Of a stretch of DNA of 64,000 bases, positions 22,952 through 31,605 are shown in pieces (the stretch's first letter is position 1; each line of letters begins with the position of its first letter). The notes beneath the pieces were generated by a model that was given only the letters and a program-made list of their open reading frames with translations, had not been told where the DNA came from and did not search any database. The position numbers and the translations under genes are program-made. This stretch comes from Clostridium gelidum (lineage in GTDB: Bacteria > Bacillota > Clostridia > Clostridiales > Clostridiaceae): contig NZ_AP024849.1 in assembly GCF_019977655.1 (NCBI RefSeq), positions 2,947,001-3,011,000 of the forward strand, in the 5' to 3' direction.

Positions 22952-24702
22952 AATTTAAAATTGATAATATTGAAGTAGAAGTAAAAGAAGGTACTACCAT
23001 TTTAGATGCAGCAGCACTTATTGGCATCCCTATCCCAAGTCTTTGCTATTTGAAAGGAATTAATGAAATAGGTGCATGCCGTGTGTGTGTTGTTGAAGTA
23101 AAAGGGAAAGATAAATTACTGCCTGCTTGTAATAACATTGCAGAAGATGGCATGGAGATATTTACAAATAGTCCTAGGGTTCGTGAAACTCGCAGAACAA
23201 ATGTGGAGCTTATTTTATCGCAGCATGATTGTAATTGCGCATTCTGTATAAGAAGTGGTAATTGTAATTTGCAAGAAGTTTCTAATGATTTAGGAATAAT
23301 AAAATTAAATTATGATAAAAAGGTTGAACCATACATATGGAATGAAAGTTTTCCATTAATACGTGATGCTGGAAAATGTATTAAATGTATGCGTTGTATT
23401 CAAGTCTGTGATAAAATACAAAGTCTTAATATTTGGGATGTTGCAAACACTGGTTCGAGAACTACAGTAGACGTTTCACATAATAGAAAAATTAAAAATT
23501 CAGATTGTTCATTATGTGGGCAATGTATTACTCATTGTCCTGTAGGAGCTCTTCGAGAAAGAGATGATACAGAAAAGGCTTTTTCAGCTTTAGCAAACCC
23601 AGATAAGATTACAGTAGTACAAATTGCACCTGCGGTTCGTGCAGCTTGGGGAGAATCTCTTGGACTTTCTCGCGAGGAAGCAACCGTAGAACGCCTTGTT
23701 GCAGCGCTTAGACGAATGGGTTTTAATTATATATTTGATACAAATTTTAGTGCAGACCTTACTATTATGGAAGAGGGAAGTGAGTTTTTAGAAAAACTAA
23801 AGGACAGAGAAAACCATGTATTCCCTATGTTTACATCATGTTGTCCAGGTTGGGTGCGTTTCTTGAAATCACAATATCCTGACATGGTAGGCCAACTTTC
23901 AAGTGCAAAATCACCACAACAAATGTTTGGAGCTGTTGCAAAGAGTTATTATGCTAAGCTTCTAAATGTAGATCCATCAAAGATTTATTGTATTTCAATT
24001 ATGCCATGTGTAGCTAAAAAGCATGAATGTGAAATTCCTATTATGAATGATGCGGGAGCAGGACCAGATGTTGATTTAGTTCTTACAACACGTGAAGTTG
24101 ATAGGATGATACGAGCAGAGCATATTATTCCAAAGGATTTAAAAGGAGAAGCATTTGATATGCCTCTTGGAGTTGGATCAGGTGCAGGTGTAATTTTTGG
24201 TGCTACAGGAGGAGTTATGGAAGCAGCGCTTAGATCAGCATACTTTTTAGCTACAGGTACAAATCCAGATCCAGATGCATTTAAAGAAGTACGCGGCATG
24301 GCTGGATGGAAGGAAAAAACTTTTGAAATCACAGGAATTCCTATAAAAGTGGCAATAGTAAGTGGACTTGGAAATACTCGAAAATTAATTAGAGCAATAA
24401 GATCAGGAAAGGTTAACTATGATTTTGTAGAAGTTATGGCATGTCCTGGTGGATGCTCAGGTGGTGGTGGACAGCCAATTTGTGATGGCTTAGAACTAGC
24501 AAAGGTACGTGCAGATAATTTATATGGACTTGATAAAAAGTCTACACTTAGATTTTCACATGAGAATCCTTCTATAATAAAACTTTATGCTGATTATATG
24601 GAAAAACCACTATCACATAAATCACACAAATTACTTCATACTGACCATAGTGCATGGAATATGCCTTTATCTCCGAGACGAGAAATGGATGATGAAGAGT
24701 AG
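22945..24702 (+). CDS. hydA: [FeFe] hydrogenase, CpI-like (M3 architecture)
   Basis: A 585-residue iron-only hydrogenase that reduces protons or oxidises H2 in the cytoplasm. Clusters in order: 2Fe-2S ferredoxin C34, C45, C48, C62; His-ligated 4Fe-4S H94, C98, C101, C107; two 4Fe-4S at C145-C155 and C188-C198. The H-cluster domain has L1 FTSCCPGWV (C300, with proton-relay C299), L2 IMPCVAKKHE (C354) and L3 VMACPGGCSGGGGQP (C499, C503). The numbering almost matches C. pasteurianum CpI. It overlaps the GltD-like gene, so electron exchange with NAD(P)H through that protein is likely. This gene order is known for a subgroup of FeFe hydrogenases linked to GltD-like proteins. Maturases HydEFG are not in the window. 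Confidence 0.95.
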   Translation: MVKFKIDNIEVEVKEGTTILDAAALIGIPIPSLCYLKGINEIGACRVCVVEVKGKDKLLPACNNIAEDGMEIFTNSPRVRETRRTNVELILSQHDCNCAFCIRSGNCNLQEVSNDLGIIKLNYDKKVEPYIWNESFPLIRDAGKCIKCMRCIQVCDKIQSLNIWDVANTGSRTTVDVSHNRKIKNSDCSLCGQCITHCPVGALRERDDTEKAFSALANPDKITVVQIAPAVRAAWGESLGLSREEATVERLVAALRRMGFNYIFDTNFSADLTIMEEGSEFLEKLKDRENHVFPMFTSCCPGWVRFLKSQYPDMVGQLSSAKSPQQMFGAVAKSYYAKLLNVDPSKIYCISIMPCVAKKHECEIPIMNDAGAGPDVDLVLTTREVDRMIRAEHIIPKDLKGEAFDMPLGVGSGAGVIFGATGGVMEAALRSAYFLATGTNPDPDAFKEVRGMAGWKEKTFEITGIPIKVAIVSGLGNTRKLIRAIRSGKVNYDFVEVMACPGGCSGGGGQPICDGLELAKVRADNLYGLDKKSTLRFSHENPSIIKLYADYMEKPLSHKSHKLLHTDHSAWNMPLSPRREMDDEE

Positions 24703-24749
24703 TGTATATATAAAAATGTTATAAAGTACAATTGGATATTAATATTATA

Positions 24750-24800
24750 GATAATGAAATCCCCAAGATTCTAAAAATCTTGAGGGCTTCATTATCTATT
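24750..24800 (+). terminator. terminator of the hydrogenase operon
   Basis: Long stem 24750-24769 with 24777-24796 (GATAATGAA... and ...TTCATTATC outer arms, CCCAAGAT/ATCTTGAGGG inner), followed by TATTCTTA. Confidence 0.75.
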
Positions 24801-24933
24801 CTTATGTTATATACTAAATCAGAATTATAACTAATCCTTCTATACATTATGAAAATATTAAAATTCAATAAGAATGTAAAAGTCATTTTACTTAGATATG
24901 AATTAGATTGAGCAAAAGAAGTTGATTTCTCCT

Positions 24934-26310
24934 TTAATTAACTTTAATCATTATAGAGAGAGTAATATAATTTTTTTCTTCTATTACATCAAGAACTCCA
25001 TTATATTTTTTTACTACATCTTCTATATTTGAAAGTCCAATACCATGATTCTCTATATTAGATTTACTACTTATAATTTTATTATCAATATACATAAGCT
25101 TTTCCATACTAGAATTAGATATTTCAATTATTAAATATAAGCCTCTTATATAAGATTTTATGGATATCTTTTTTTCAATATCAGAATTAGTGACTTTTCT
25201 GCAAGCTTCGATAGAGTTGTCTAGAGCATTACTTAAAATTACACATAAATCAATAGATTCTAAAAAAATCTTTGGTGGAAGAATAAAATCAGATATAAAG
25301 TTTATTCCTTCAGTTTGTGAAATATTAAACTTTTCATTAATGATTGCATCACTTATTGGATTTCCAGTTTTAATTTCGAAGTCTAATTTACCTACAGTTT
25401 TACTAATATTATGTAAATACTTTTTTATTTCATCAAGATTGTTATTATCAGCTAAATTTTTCAAACAAGAAATATGATTATTCATATCATGAATTACTTT
25501 TCTTATTCCTAAATAAATACTATCAATATTTTTAATATGATTAAGTTGCAATGCAAATTGTTGTTTTATAATTATATTTTTGTGTTTATTTTCTTCTGAT
25601 TCAATCATATTTTTAAAGGTACAAGCACTAATAGGAATAGATATTAAAAATAAAAAGCATATAAAAGGTAGTATTATATAATAAACCTTTGGAGCTATAT
25701 TAGGTAAATAATATATTTTATTATCTATTTTAACTTCTTGAATAAGATAAAAAATTAAGGCTAATCCATAACCTGATAAACAAGGAAGGAGTAAATATAT
25801 GCTTTGAGATACATTAAGAAATTTATCTTTCAAATTTAAGTAATAAGTAACTCTTTTTAATAACATATATAGGATTATATAATTTAAAATATCAAGAATA
25901 GTATTATGTGTAAAATTTATAAGCATACGTTGCTTAAATGACATATCAATATTATTTATAATAGGATTAACCCAAAGCTCAAACGGCAAGAAAATCAAAT
26001 TAACAAGCAGTAATATAATGTTTTCAACAACTATAGCATAAAGTTTTATTATAAGATTTCCTTGGCATATAAGGTGCATCGTAAAAAGTAATAGTATATC
26101 ACTTAAAATCATTACTAAAATATTAGGTATTAAATTATTAGTTAAAATTTCAAATATAACTAAAAGCAATGTGGCGAAAATATAAGTCCAAATTTCCTTT
26201 TTAAAGCCTAAGAATTTCTTATAAAAGTAATATCTAATTATGTATAATAGAGGTAAAGTTAAGTAATCTGGTAAAACTCCGACAATTTGAGCAATTGAAT
26301 TATAATCCAT
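24934..26310 (-). CDS. AgrC-like GHKL-family sensor histidine kinase
   Basis: A 458-residue kinase. The first about 240 residues hold six or seven hydrophobic segments, as in peptide-sensing AgrC-type receptors. The cytoplasmic part has the DHp stretch RKVIHDMNNHISCLKN, with the likely phospho-His in HDMNNH. It is followed by a GHKL ATPase (HATPase_c_5) with N-box VILSNALDNSIEAC and G-box GIGLSNIEDVV. ATG 26308-26310 is used because GAGGAGTTTTAAT precedes it. The regulator gene stops one base upstream, so the two are coupled. No AgrB or AgrD gene lies nearby, so the signal is unknown. Confidence 0.87.
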   Translation of the reverse strand: MDYNSIAQIVGVLPDYLTLPLLYIIRYYFYKKFLGFKKEIWTYIFATLLLVIFEILTNNLIPNILVMILSDILLLFTMHLICQGNLIIKLYAIVVENIILLLVNLIFLPFELWVNPIINNIDMSFKQRMLINFTHNTILDILNYIILYMLLKRVTYYLNLKDKFLNVSQSIYLLLPCLSGYGLALIFYLIQEVKIDNKIYYLPNIAPKVYYIILPFICFLFLISIPISACTFKNMIESEENKHKNIIIKQQFALQLNHIKNIDSIYLGIRKVIHDMNNHISCLKNLADNNNLDEIKKYLHNISKTVGKLDFEIKTGNPISDAIINEKFNISQTEGINFISDFILPPKIFLESIDLCVILSNALDNSIEACRKVTNSDIEKKISIKSYIRGLYLIIEISNSSMEKLMYIDNKIISSKSNIENHGIGLSNIEDVVKKYNGVLDVIEEKNYITLSIMIKVN

Positions 26311-26311
26311 A

Positions 26312-27019
26312 TTAAAACTCCTCATTTTTTAGATAGTACATAAATGCTTTTGAAAAATCTGATAATCTTTTTCTTGAAATATATACTTTTTCAAAATTTT
26401 TAAGGATTATAAATGTATTGTCAAAGCTTTGAACATACTCAAGATTTATAATATAGCATTTGTGACATCTAAAAAAGTTATCTTCTGAAAGTTCATTTTC
26501 AAGATCAGATATTTTATAGTAATATTCAATTATATCATAAGTAGTATGAACTCTAATTTTTCGTTGATCAGACTCTATGTATATTATGTCTTTTAAAAGA
26601 ATTTTAGCAGAAGAATTAATGGTTTTTGCTATAAGAAACTTATATTTTTTTGATATTAATTTTACAGCTGAGTATAGTATGTCCTTAAACTTATTTTCAT
26701 CAATAGGTTTAAGGATATAATGAAAAGCATTTACATCAAAAGCATCAAAAACATAATCTTTGAAGCCCGTTGTAAATATAATTATTGCTTTTTCATGTAT
26801 TAACCGAATTCTTTTTGCTGTATCTATTCCAGATAAATTATCCATTTGTATATCCAAAAAGTATATATCAAAGTTATCTATAGACAAGAGGAGCTCCTCA
26901 CCACTAATAAATTCAAATGTCTTGCATCTTTTATCAATAGCACCTAAATATGTTTCAATCATATTTACTATACTTTTTCTTTGAATATTGTCATCTTCAC
27001 AAATGGCTATTTTTAGCAT
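26312..27019 (-). CDS. AgrA-like LytTR response regulator
   Basis: A 235-residue regulator. The receiver has acidic CEDD at 7-10, phosphoacceptor D56 (IYFLDIQMDNLSGID) and a Lys in ILKPID. The C-terminal LytTR DNA-binding domain is about 130-235 (KDIIYIESDQRKIRVHTTYD, FFRCHKCYIINLEYVQS, SRKRLSDFSKAF). LytTR regulators bind direct repeats upstream of virulence, bacteriocin or quorum genes. GAGGTGATTAGAAT precedes the ATG. It is cotranscribed with the AgrC-like kinase from a promoter at 27041-27069. Confidence 0.9.
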   Translation of the reverse strand: MLKIAICEDDNIQRKSIVNMIETYLGAIDKRCKTFEFISGEELLLSIDNFDIYFLDIQMDNLSGIDTAKRIRLIHEKAIIIFTTGFKDYVFDAFDVNAFHYILKPIDENKFKDILYSAVKLISKKYKFLIAKTINSSAKILLKDIIYIESDQRKIRVHTTYDIIEYYYKISDLENELSEDNFFRCHKCYIINLEYVQSFDNTFIILKNFEKVYISRKRLSDFSKAFMYYLKNEEF

Positions 27020-27040
27020 ATTCTAATCACCTCATAAAAA

Positions 27041-27069
27041 ATTATACATCTAATTTAATTAGGAAACAA
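27041..27069 (-). promoter_or_regulatory. promoter of the AgrA/AgrC-like operon
   Basis: Minus strand: TTGTTT (27064-27069), 17-base spacer, TATAAT (27041-27046). Confidence 0.6.
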
Positions 27070-27074
27070 AATAA

Positions 27075-27113
27075 AAATTTAACCTGTAATAAATTTATTT
27101 ACAGGTTAAATTT
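27075..27113 (-). terminator. terminator of the coiled-coil gene
   Basis: Perfect 15-base repeat AAATTTAACCTGTAA (27075-27089) / TTACAGGTTAAATTT (27099-27113), followed on the minus strand by TTATTTTG. Confidence 0.8.
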
Positions 27114-27115
27114 TT

Positions 27116-27973
27116 CTAAGCTACAGAATTAATTTTTTGACCATTTGTCTGAGTAGTGTTATCAATGTTGTCTTTATATTTTTTTGCAGTTTGCAAAAGT
27201 TTTGAATCTTTTACAGATCCATCTGCATTTTTTGTAGATTGTTCTTCTTTAGAATTTTCACTTTTACTAACGACATTATTCGAATTATCATTTGAGCTGT
27301 TAGGATTTAATTTATCATCAATAGTTTCTTCCATTTTTTCGATATTGTCTTCTAACTTAGCAACATGTTTTTGCTTACGGGCATTACCAACCGGATTTCT
27401 TATTTCATCTCTCTTTATTTCGCATTCTAAAACTTTTATTTCACTTACCTCTGAAGATTTCTCAGCAGAAAGGGTTTTAGCTTGTGATATATTATTTGAA
27501 AGACTTACAAGCTTATTCATCATTTCGGTACTTTTATCTGACTTGGAATTACCCTGTGTATCAGTGCTATTTAAATTATCTTTTTCCTTGTCATTTTTTT
27601 TAGCTTTATCGTCAGGGCTTATCTTTTTCTTTTGTTCCGCTAATTTAAGTTCGTTTATCTGCTTATCAATTTCAGAAATCTGTTTGTCATATTCTGCTAG
27701 CTTTGATTTAATAGATTCAGAAGATTCATTTTTACTAAAAGCATCATCCAAGTACTTCTGTCTACTATCAGATATTTTTTGTTTTTGCTCCATTAAATCT
27801 TTTAATGGATCGTTTTTCTTTAAAGGATTATTAACATTATTTTTAATAGAAGTATTTTTTTCTGTAGTGTTTTCTTTTTTACACTTTGGAATTTTATTAT
27901 TATCATCTATAGATTGATAACTGTTTGAAATTGATAAATGTAGTGATTGTTTTGATGAAGAACCTATCATCAT
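27116..27973 (-). CDS. hypothetical charged coiled-coil protein
   Basis: A 285-residue protein I do not recognise. It starts MMIGSSSKQSLHLSISNS and has no signal peptide or membrane helix. It is rich in Lys, Asp, Glu, Asn and Ser. Residues about 55-115 look like a coiled coil (IKSKLAEYDKQISEIDKQI), followed by a low-complexity linker. A second helical stretch about 150-225 contains NARKQKHVAKLEDNIEKMEE, and the tail is Asn/Ser rich. AAGGAATATATT precedes the ATG pair. It has its own terminator and is separate from the Agr-like operon. Such proteins can be structural, spore or flagellar-export related; nothing here decides. Confidence 0.6.
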   Translation of the reverse strand: MMIGSSSKQSLHLSISNSYQSIDDNNKIPKCKKENTTEKNTSIKNNVNNPLKKNDPLKDLMEQKQKISDSRQKYLDDAFSKNESSESIKSKLAEYDKQISEIDKQINELKLAEQKKKISPDDKAKKNDKEKDNLNSTDTQGNSKSDKSTEMMNKLVSLSNNISQAKTLSAEKSSEVSEIKVLECEIKRDEIRNPVGNARKQKHVAKLEDNIEKMEETIDDKLNPNSSNDNSNNVVSKSENSKEEQSTKNADGSVKDSKLLQTAKKYKDNIDNTTQTNGQKINSVA

Positions 27974-28105
27974 AATATATTCCTTCTTTCTTTAATTACT
28001 CTTATATTTAGTTATCGATAAAACTAATATAAATATTATTAGTTTGTAATAACAGGTCACATAAATGTAGTAAATAGCTAATTTAAGTAAAAAAATTTAA
28101 TTAAA

Positions 28106-28385
28106 AATTGCTATGATTTATTAAATGAAGGTGGAATATATATTAGTTTTGAAAATATTAAGCCTTTAAGTGAAAGTGAAACTTTAATTGGACTTAATAG
28201 ATGAGGAAGTTTCCAAGAAGCTAAGGGCAAGGATAAAGAGTCTGTAGAAAACATAAAGCATGGTTTAATAAATCATATTTTTCAATTACAATACTTGACA
28301 TTTAGAGATATTAAAAAATATGGGATTTAATACATATGAAATCTTTTGGACGTCATATATGCAATGTAGATTTTATGCTATTTAA
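28106..28385 (+). pseudogene. decayed class I SAM-dependent methyltransferase (C-terminal fragment)
   Basis: Three reading frames together rebuild the C-terminus of a small methyltransferase. Frame a (28106 on) reads NCYDLLNEGGIYISFENI and continues to GLNR, where TGA at 28202-28204 replaces the expected Trp codon. Later, in other frames, come SYFSITI and HLEILKNMGFNTYEIFWTSY, ending MQCRFYAI-stop at 28383-28385. This order matches the family pattern (GGIYISFENI..., then YFPITIEEHL..., then TYEILWxSYMQAGFYAI). At least one in-frame stop and two frameshifts are needed, and no methyltransferase N-terminus is recognisable upstream. A dead gene remnant. Confidence 0.7.
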
Positions 28386-28490
28386 TCTAATAAAACATCT
28401 TAAGTAATAAAATTATATATATAGTTGTATACAAATACTAGTTGGTTAACTTCTAGCTTAAATTAGAATGAAAAATAATTACTATGATTA

Positions 28491-28518
28491 AAAATGATGC
28501 TTGAAAACATCATTTTTT
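28491..28518 (+). terminator. hairpin ahead of the feo operon
   Basis: AAAATGATG (28491-28499) / CATCATTTT (28508-28516) with a T-run. Insulates feoA from upstream sequence. Confidence 0.6.
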
Positions 28519-28557
28519 TCTTGCAATTAAGCAATAATAATGATATTCTTAATTATA

Positions 28558-28572
28558 TGATAAGTATTTTCA
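28558..28572. promoter_or_regulatory. candidate Fur box upstream of feoA
   Basis: TGATAAGTATTTTCA resembles the 7-1-7 Fur operator (TGATAAT-N-ATTATCA) with two differences. It sits directly before the AGGAGGT ribosome site of feoA. Confidence 0.45.
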
Positions 28573-28587
28573 ATTAGGAGGTGCCAA

Positions 28588-28809
28588 ATGAGTATTTGTA
28601 GTTTAAATCCAGGAGAAAAAGGAATAATTGCATCTATTAGAGGCGATTCAAAATTAATAAAAAGATTATTTGCTTTAGGATGTATTGAAGGTACAGAAGT
28701 AGAGTTTAGAAGACGCGCACCACTAGGTGATCCAATAATTATAAATTTTAGGGGATTTGATTTAGCTATTAGAAAAAATGATGCTAAATATATATTGTTA
28801 GAAAAATAA
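28588..28809 (+). CDS. feoA: FeoA-family ferrous iron transport accessory protein
   Basis: A 73-residue SH3-like protein of the FeoA family: LNPGEKGIIASIRGDSKLIK, RLFALGCIEGTEVEFRRRAP, GDPIIINFRGFDLAIRKNDA. FeoA binds and tunes the FeoB iron transporter on the cytoplasmic side. AGGAGGTGCCAA precedes the ATG, and a possible Fur operator lies just before that. feoB follows after 90 bases. Confidence 0.92.
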   Translation: MSICSLNPGEKGIIASIRGDSKLIKRLFALGCIEGTEVEFRRRAPLGDPIIINFRGFDLAIRKNDAKYILLEK

Positions 28810-28899
28810 GTAATTTTAAATTTTTATACACCACATAAAAAATTAAATAAAGCTAATTAAAGCGAGAATTATTAGCACAAATAAGGGAGACTTAAATTT

Positions 28900-30666
28900 A
28901 TGATAAATGTAGCTTTACTTGGTAATCCTAATGTAGGAAAAACCACGTTATATAATGCACTTACAGGCTCAAATCAATATGTGGGTAATTGGCCAGGTGT
29001 AACTGTAGATAAAAAGGAAGGTTTTCTTTCTAAGGATATTAAAATTGTAGATTTGCCAGGAATATATGCTATGGATACTTTCTCAAATGAAGAAAAAGTT
29101 TCTAAAAAATTTTTAGAAGAAGGAAATGTAGATTTAATATTAAACATTGTCGATGCATCAAATCTTAATAGAAATTTATATCTTACAACTCAACTTAAAG
29201 AATTTAATATACCAATCATATTAGCTTTAAATATGATTGATGTATCTGAAAGTAAAGGAATAGTTATTGATTATAAAAAATTATCAGAAGAATTAAATGT
29301 AGAAGTTATTCCTATTGTTGCAGGAAAAAATGAAGGTATTGATAAAATTGAAGAAAGACTACAAAAAGGAAATTTTGCTGTACCATTAGATTCAGATAAG
29401 TACAATTTTTCTTCTGAAAAGGAAGCTTATGCATTTATTGAAAAGGTGTTAAGTATAAGCATTACAAAACAAGAGAAAAAGGAAGCAACTATAACTGAAA
29501 AAATGGACAAGTGGGTATTACATCCAGTTCTTGCTTATCCAATTTTTATATTGCTAATGGCTTTAATGTTTGAACTAACATTTTCTTGGGTTGGACAACC
29601 TATTTCAGATTTATTGGATGGATTTTTAAATGATATATTAATTCCAACTGTAAGTAATCTCCTCTTAAATTCGTCTCCTTGGTTTAAGTCTCTTATAGTA
29701 GATGGAATAATTTCTGGAGTCGGAGGAATAATAGTATTATTGCCAATAATTTTAGTATTGTTTATGTGTATAACTATATTAGAAGATAGTGGGTATATGG
29801 CAAGAGTGGCATTTATGATGGATAAGTTAATGAGAAAGATGGGACTCTCAGGTAAGGCATTTATACCTATGATAATAGGTTTTGGATGTACAGTTCCAGC
29901 AATAATGACTGCTAGAACTCTAGAAAGTGAAAAAGATAGGAAACTTACAGCATTGCTTGTACCGTTTATGTCTTGTAATGCAAGATTACCTGTTTATACA
30001 GTTTTTGCAGCAGTGTTTTTTACGTCTCATAGAGGACTTGTAGTTTCTTCATTATATTTACTTGGAATAATAGTTGCATTTTTACTTGGAATATTATTTA
30101 AACATACATATTTTAAAAAGGATGAAGAACCTTTTATGATTGAAATTCCTGAATATAAAATGCCAAAACTTTCTTCAATATATAAACAAACAAAAGATAA
30201 AGCTATGAGCTTTTTAAATAAAGCAGCAACTCTTATATTTGCAATGAGCGTTGTAATATGGTTTTTATCAAACTTTAATCTTCATGGAATGGTAAATGAA
30301 GTAAATGATAGTATATTAGCATCTATAGGTGGCGTAATAGCACCAATATTTGCACCACTAGGTTTTGGCAATTGGCAATCAGCAGTGTCACTTCTTTCTG
30401 GCTTACTTGCTAAAGAATCAGTTTTAGCATCAATGCAAGTAATATTTGCTGGAGATTTATCAGTTATTTTACCAGCTCATTTTACGGAACTTTCAGCCTA
30501 TGCGTTCTTAGTATTCATATTGCTGTATACGCCTTGTATATCTGTAATTGGAACTATGAAAAAAGAATATGGGACAAAGTTAACTTTATTTTCAATATTT
30601 TTTCAATTAATAATTGCATGGATTGCTGCCTTCTTGGTATTTAACATAGGTAGCTTAATATTCTAA
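28900..30666 (+). CDS. feoB: ferrous iron transporter B
   Basis: A 588-residue Fe2+ transporter with an N-terminal GTPase domain and a polytopic membrane domain. G1 is GNPNVGKTT (8-16), G3 is DLPGIY near 51 and G4 is LNMID near 110. The membrane part carries the two Gate motifs, with Cys-containing IGFGCTVPAIMTARTLE and FMSCNARLPVYTVFA, and the C-terminal LLYTPCISVIGTMKKE. It is shorter than E. coli FeoB (about 770 residues), as usual in clostridia. GGGAGA precedes the ATG. The operon is feoA-feoB plus a small Cys-rich protein. Confidence 0.95.
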   Translation: MINVALLGNPNVGKTTLYNALTGSNQYVGNWPGVTVDKKEGFLSKDIKIVDLPGIYAMDTFSNEEKVSKKFLEEGNVDLILNIVDASNLNRNLYLTTQLKEFNIPIILALNMIDVSESKGIVIDYKKLSEELNVEVIPIVAGKNEGIDKIEERLQKGNFAVPLDSDKYNFSSEKEAYAFIEKVLSISITKQEKKEATITEKMDKWVLHPVLAYPIFILLMALMFELTFSWVGQPISDLLDGFLNDILIPTVSNLLLNSSPWFKSLIVDGIISGVGGIIVLLPIILVLFMCITILEDSGYMARVAFMMDKLMRKMGLSGKAFIPMIIGFGCTVPAIMTARTLESEKDRKLTALLVPFMSCNARLPVYTVFAAVFFTSHRGLVVSSLYLLGIIVAFLLGILFKHTYFKKDEEPFMIEIPEYKMPKLSSIYKQTKDKAMSFLNKAATLIFAMSVVIWFLSNFNLHGMVNEVNDSILASIGGVIAPIFAPLGFGNWQSAVSLLSGLLAKESVLASMQVIFAGDLSVILPAHFTELSAYAFLVFILLYTPCISVIGTMKKEYGTKLTLFSIFFQLIIAWIAAFLVFNIGSLIF

Positions 30667-30731
30667 CTACTATTAACTCAATTATCAGTATTTACCTTGA
30701 AAATTCGATACTATAGGTAGGTGAAGCTTAA

Positions 30732-30893
30732 ATGTTAGAAATAATAATTACAACTATAATAGTTTTTTTTGCTGGATTTATAATAGTTAAGTCTTTAAAA
30801 AATTCTTCAAAAGGAAAATGTAATAGTGGTTGTAATGGATGCAAATCCAAAAATATTTGCTCAAAAAAAAATGATATTAAACATATAAAATAA
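30732..30893 (+). CDS. FeoB-associated Cys-rich membrane protein
   Basis: A 53-residue protein. It has one N-terminal hydrophobic helix (MLEIIITTIIVFFAGFIIV), followed by a Cys-rich tail CNSGCNGCKSKNIC with four cysteines. This matches the small FeoB-associated Cys-rich family (PF12669), which functionally parallels FeoC. It starts 66 bases after feoB with AGGTGAAGCTTAA upstream, and a strong terminator follows. The cysteines could bind Fe2+ or an Fe-S cluster. Confidence 0.88.
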   Translation: MLEIIITTIIVFFAGFIIVKSLKNSSKGKCNSGCNGCKSKNICSKKNDIKHIK

Positions 30894-30896
30894 AAT

Positions 30897-30936
30897 AAAA
30901 TCCCACTAAAAATATTAGTTTTTTAGTGGGATTTTA
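30897..30936 (+). terminator. terminator of the feo operon
   Basis: AAAATCCCACTAAAAA (30897-30912) pairs with TTTTTTAGTGGGATTTT ending at about 30935. Strong stem with T-rich 3' arm. Confidence 0.85.
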
Positions 30937-31083
30937 ATGGTTAAGATATAAATCAATAGAGTGGCATAAATGATAGCTAAATCTACTTATCCATAGTTTT
31001 TGACATATGATAAATCTATAGTATAATAGCACAATGAAGAAATTCAAACAAAAGATGAAAAATGAATAGTAGGAGTATAAAAA

Positions 31084-31605
31084 ATGAATTACAAAACACA
31101 TATAAATGGTGGAATATTAGTAGGACTATATGTGAATTTACAAATGTCAAATACTTCTATAATATCTACAGGAGTATTTTTAGGAGGAGCTGTAGTTGGA
31201 AGCATATTTCCTGATATTGATCATAAAAATAGTTATATTGGTAAAAAAGCAAAAACAATTTCTAAAGCAATAAATAAATTTGCAGGACATAGAAAATTGT
31301 TTCATGCCCCACTTATGTACTTGCTTTTATATTCAATAAGTATTGGAATGATTAATGATAAATTACTTCTAGTTGGTATAAAAGGATTGTTTTTAGGTGT
31401 ATTATCACATTTACTTTTAGACAGTTTTACGATTGGGGGATTACCTTGGTTTTATCCTTTAAGTAAAAAGAAATTTTCTTTAGGCAGTGTAAAAACAAAT
31501 AGTAAGGTAGAAGATATATTATGTGGAGTTTTAATTTTTATAAACATAGTTATAGTGCTTGATATACTTCATATTACTTCAGTATTTACATTTACTCAAA
31601 AATAA
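31084..31605 (+). CDS. YdjM-family membrane-bound metal-dependent hydrolase
   Basis: A 173-residue membrane protein of the YdjM/DUF457 family with about four hydrophobic segments. Conserved metal-type motifs are FPDIDHKNSYIGKK, GHRKLFHAPLMY and GVLSHLLLDSFT, with the closing GLPWFYPLSKKKFSLG. In other bacteria members are LexA-regulated or associated with envelope stress, but the reaction is unknown. The ATG has a weak AGGAG-like site (AGTAGGAG). Monocistronic. No LexA box was seen upstream. Confidence 0.85.
   Translation: MNYKTHINGGILVGLYVNLQMSNTSIISTGVFLGGAVVGSIFPDIDHKNSYIGKKAKTISKAINKFAGHRKLFHAPLMYLLLYSISIGMINDKLLLVGIKGLFLGVLSHLLLDSFTIGGLPWFYPLSKKKFSLGSVKTNSKVEDILCGVLIFINIVIVLDILHITSVFTFTQK

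Noticed and set aside
23985..24332. 115-codon minus-strand frame inside hydA
   Set aside because: Antisense shadow of a gene with all hydrogenase motifs; no ribosome site.
24703..24933. agrD-like pheromone gene beside the AgrC/AgrA pair
   Set aside because: Both flanks checked; only a terminator and stop-rich sequence were found.
27156..27917. 253-codon open frame on the plus strand, antisense to the coiled-coil gene
   Set aside because: Phe/Ser/Leu-rich mirror of a Lys/Glu/Asp/Asn-rich gene, no ribosome site, no family resemblance; the minus-strand gene has a proper site and terminator.
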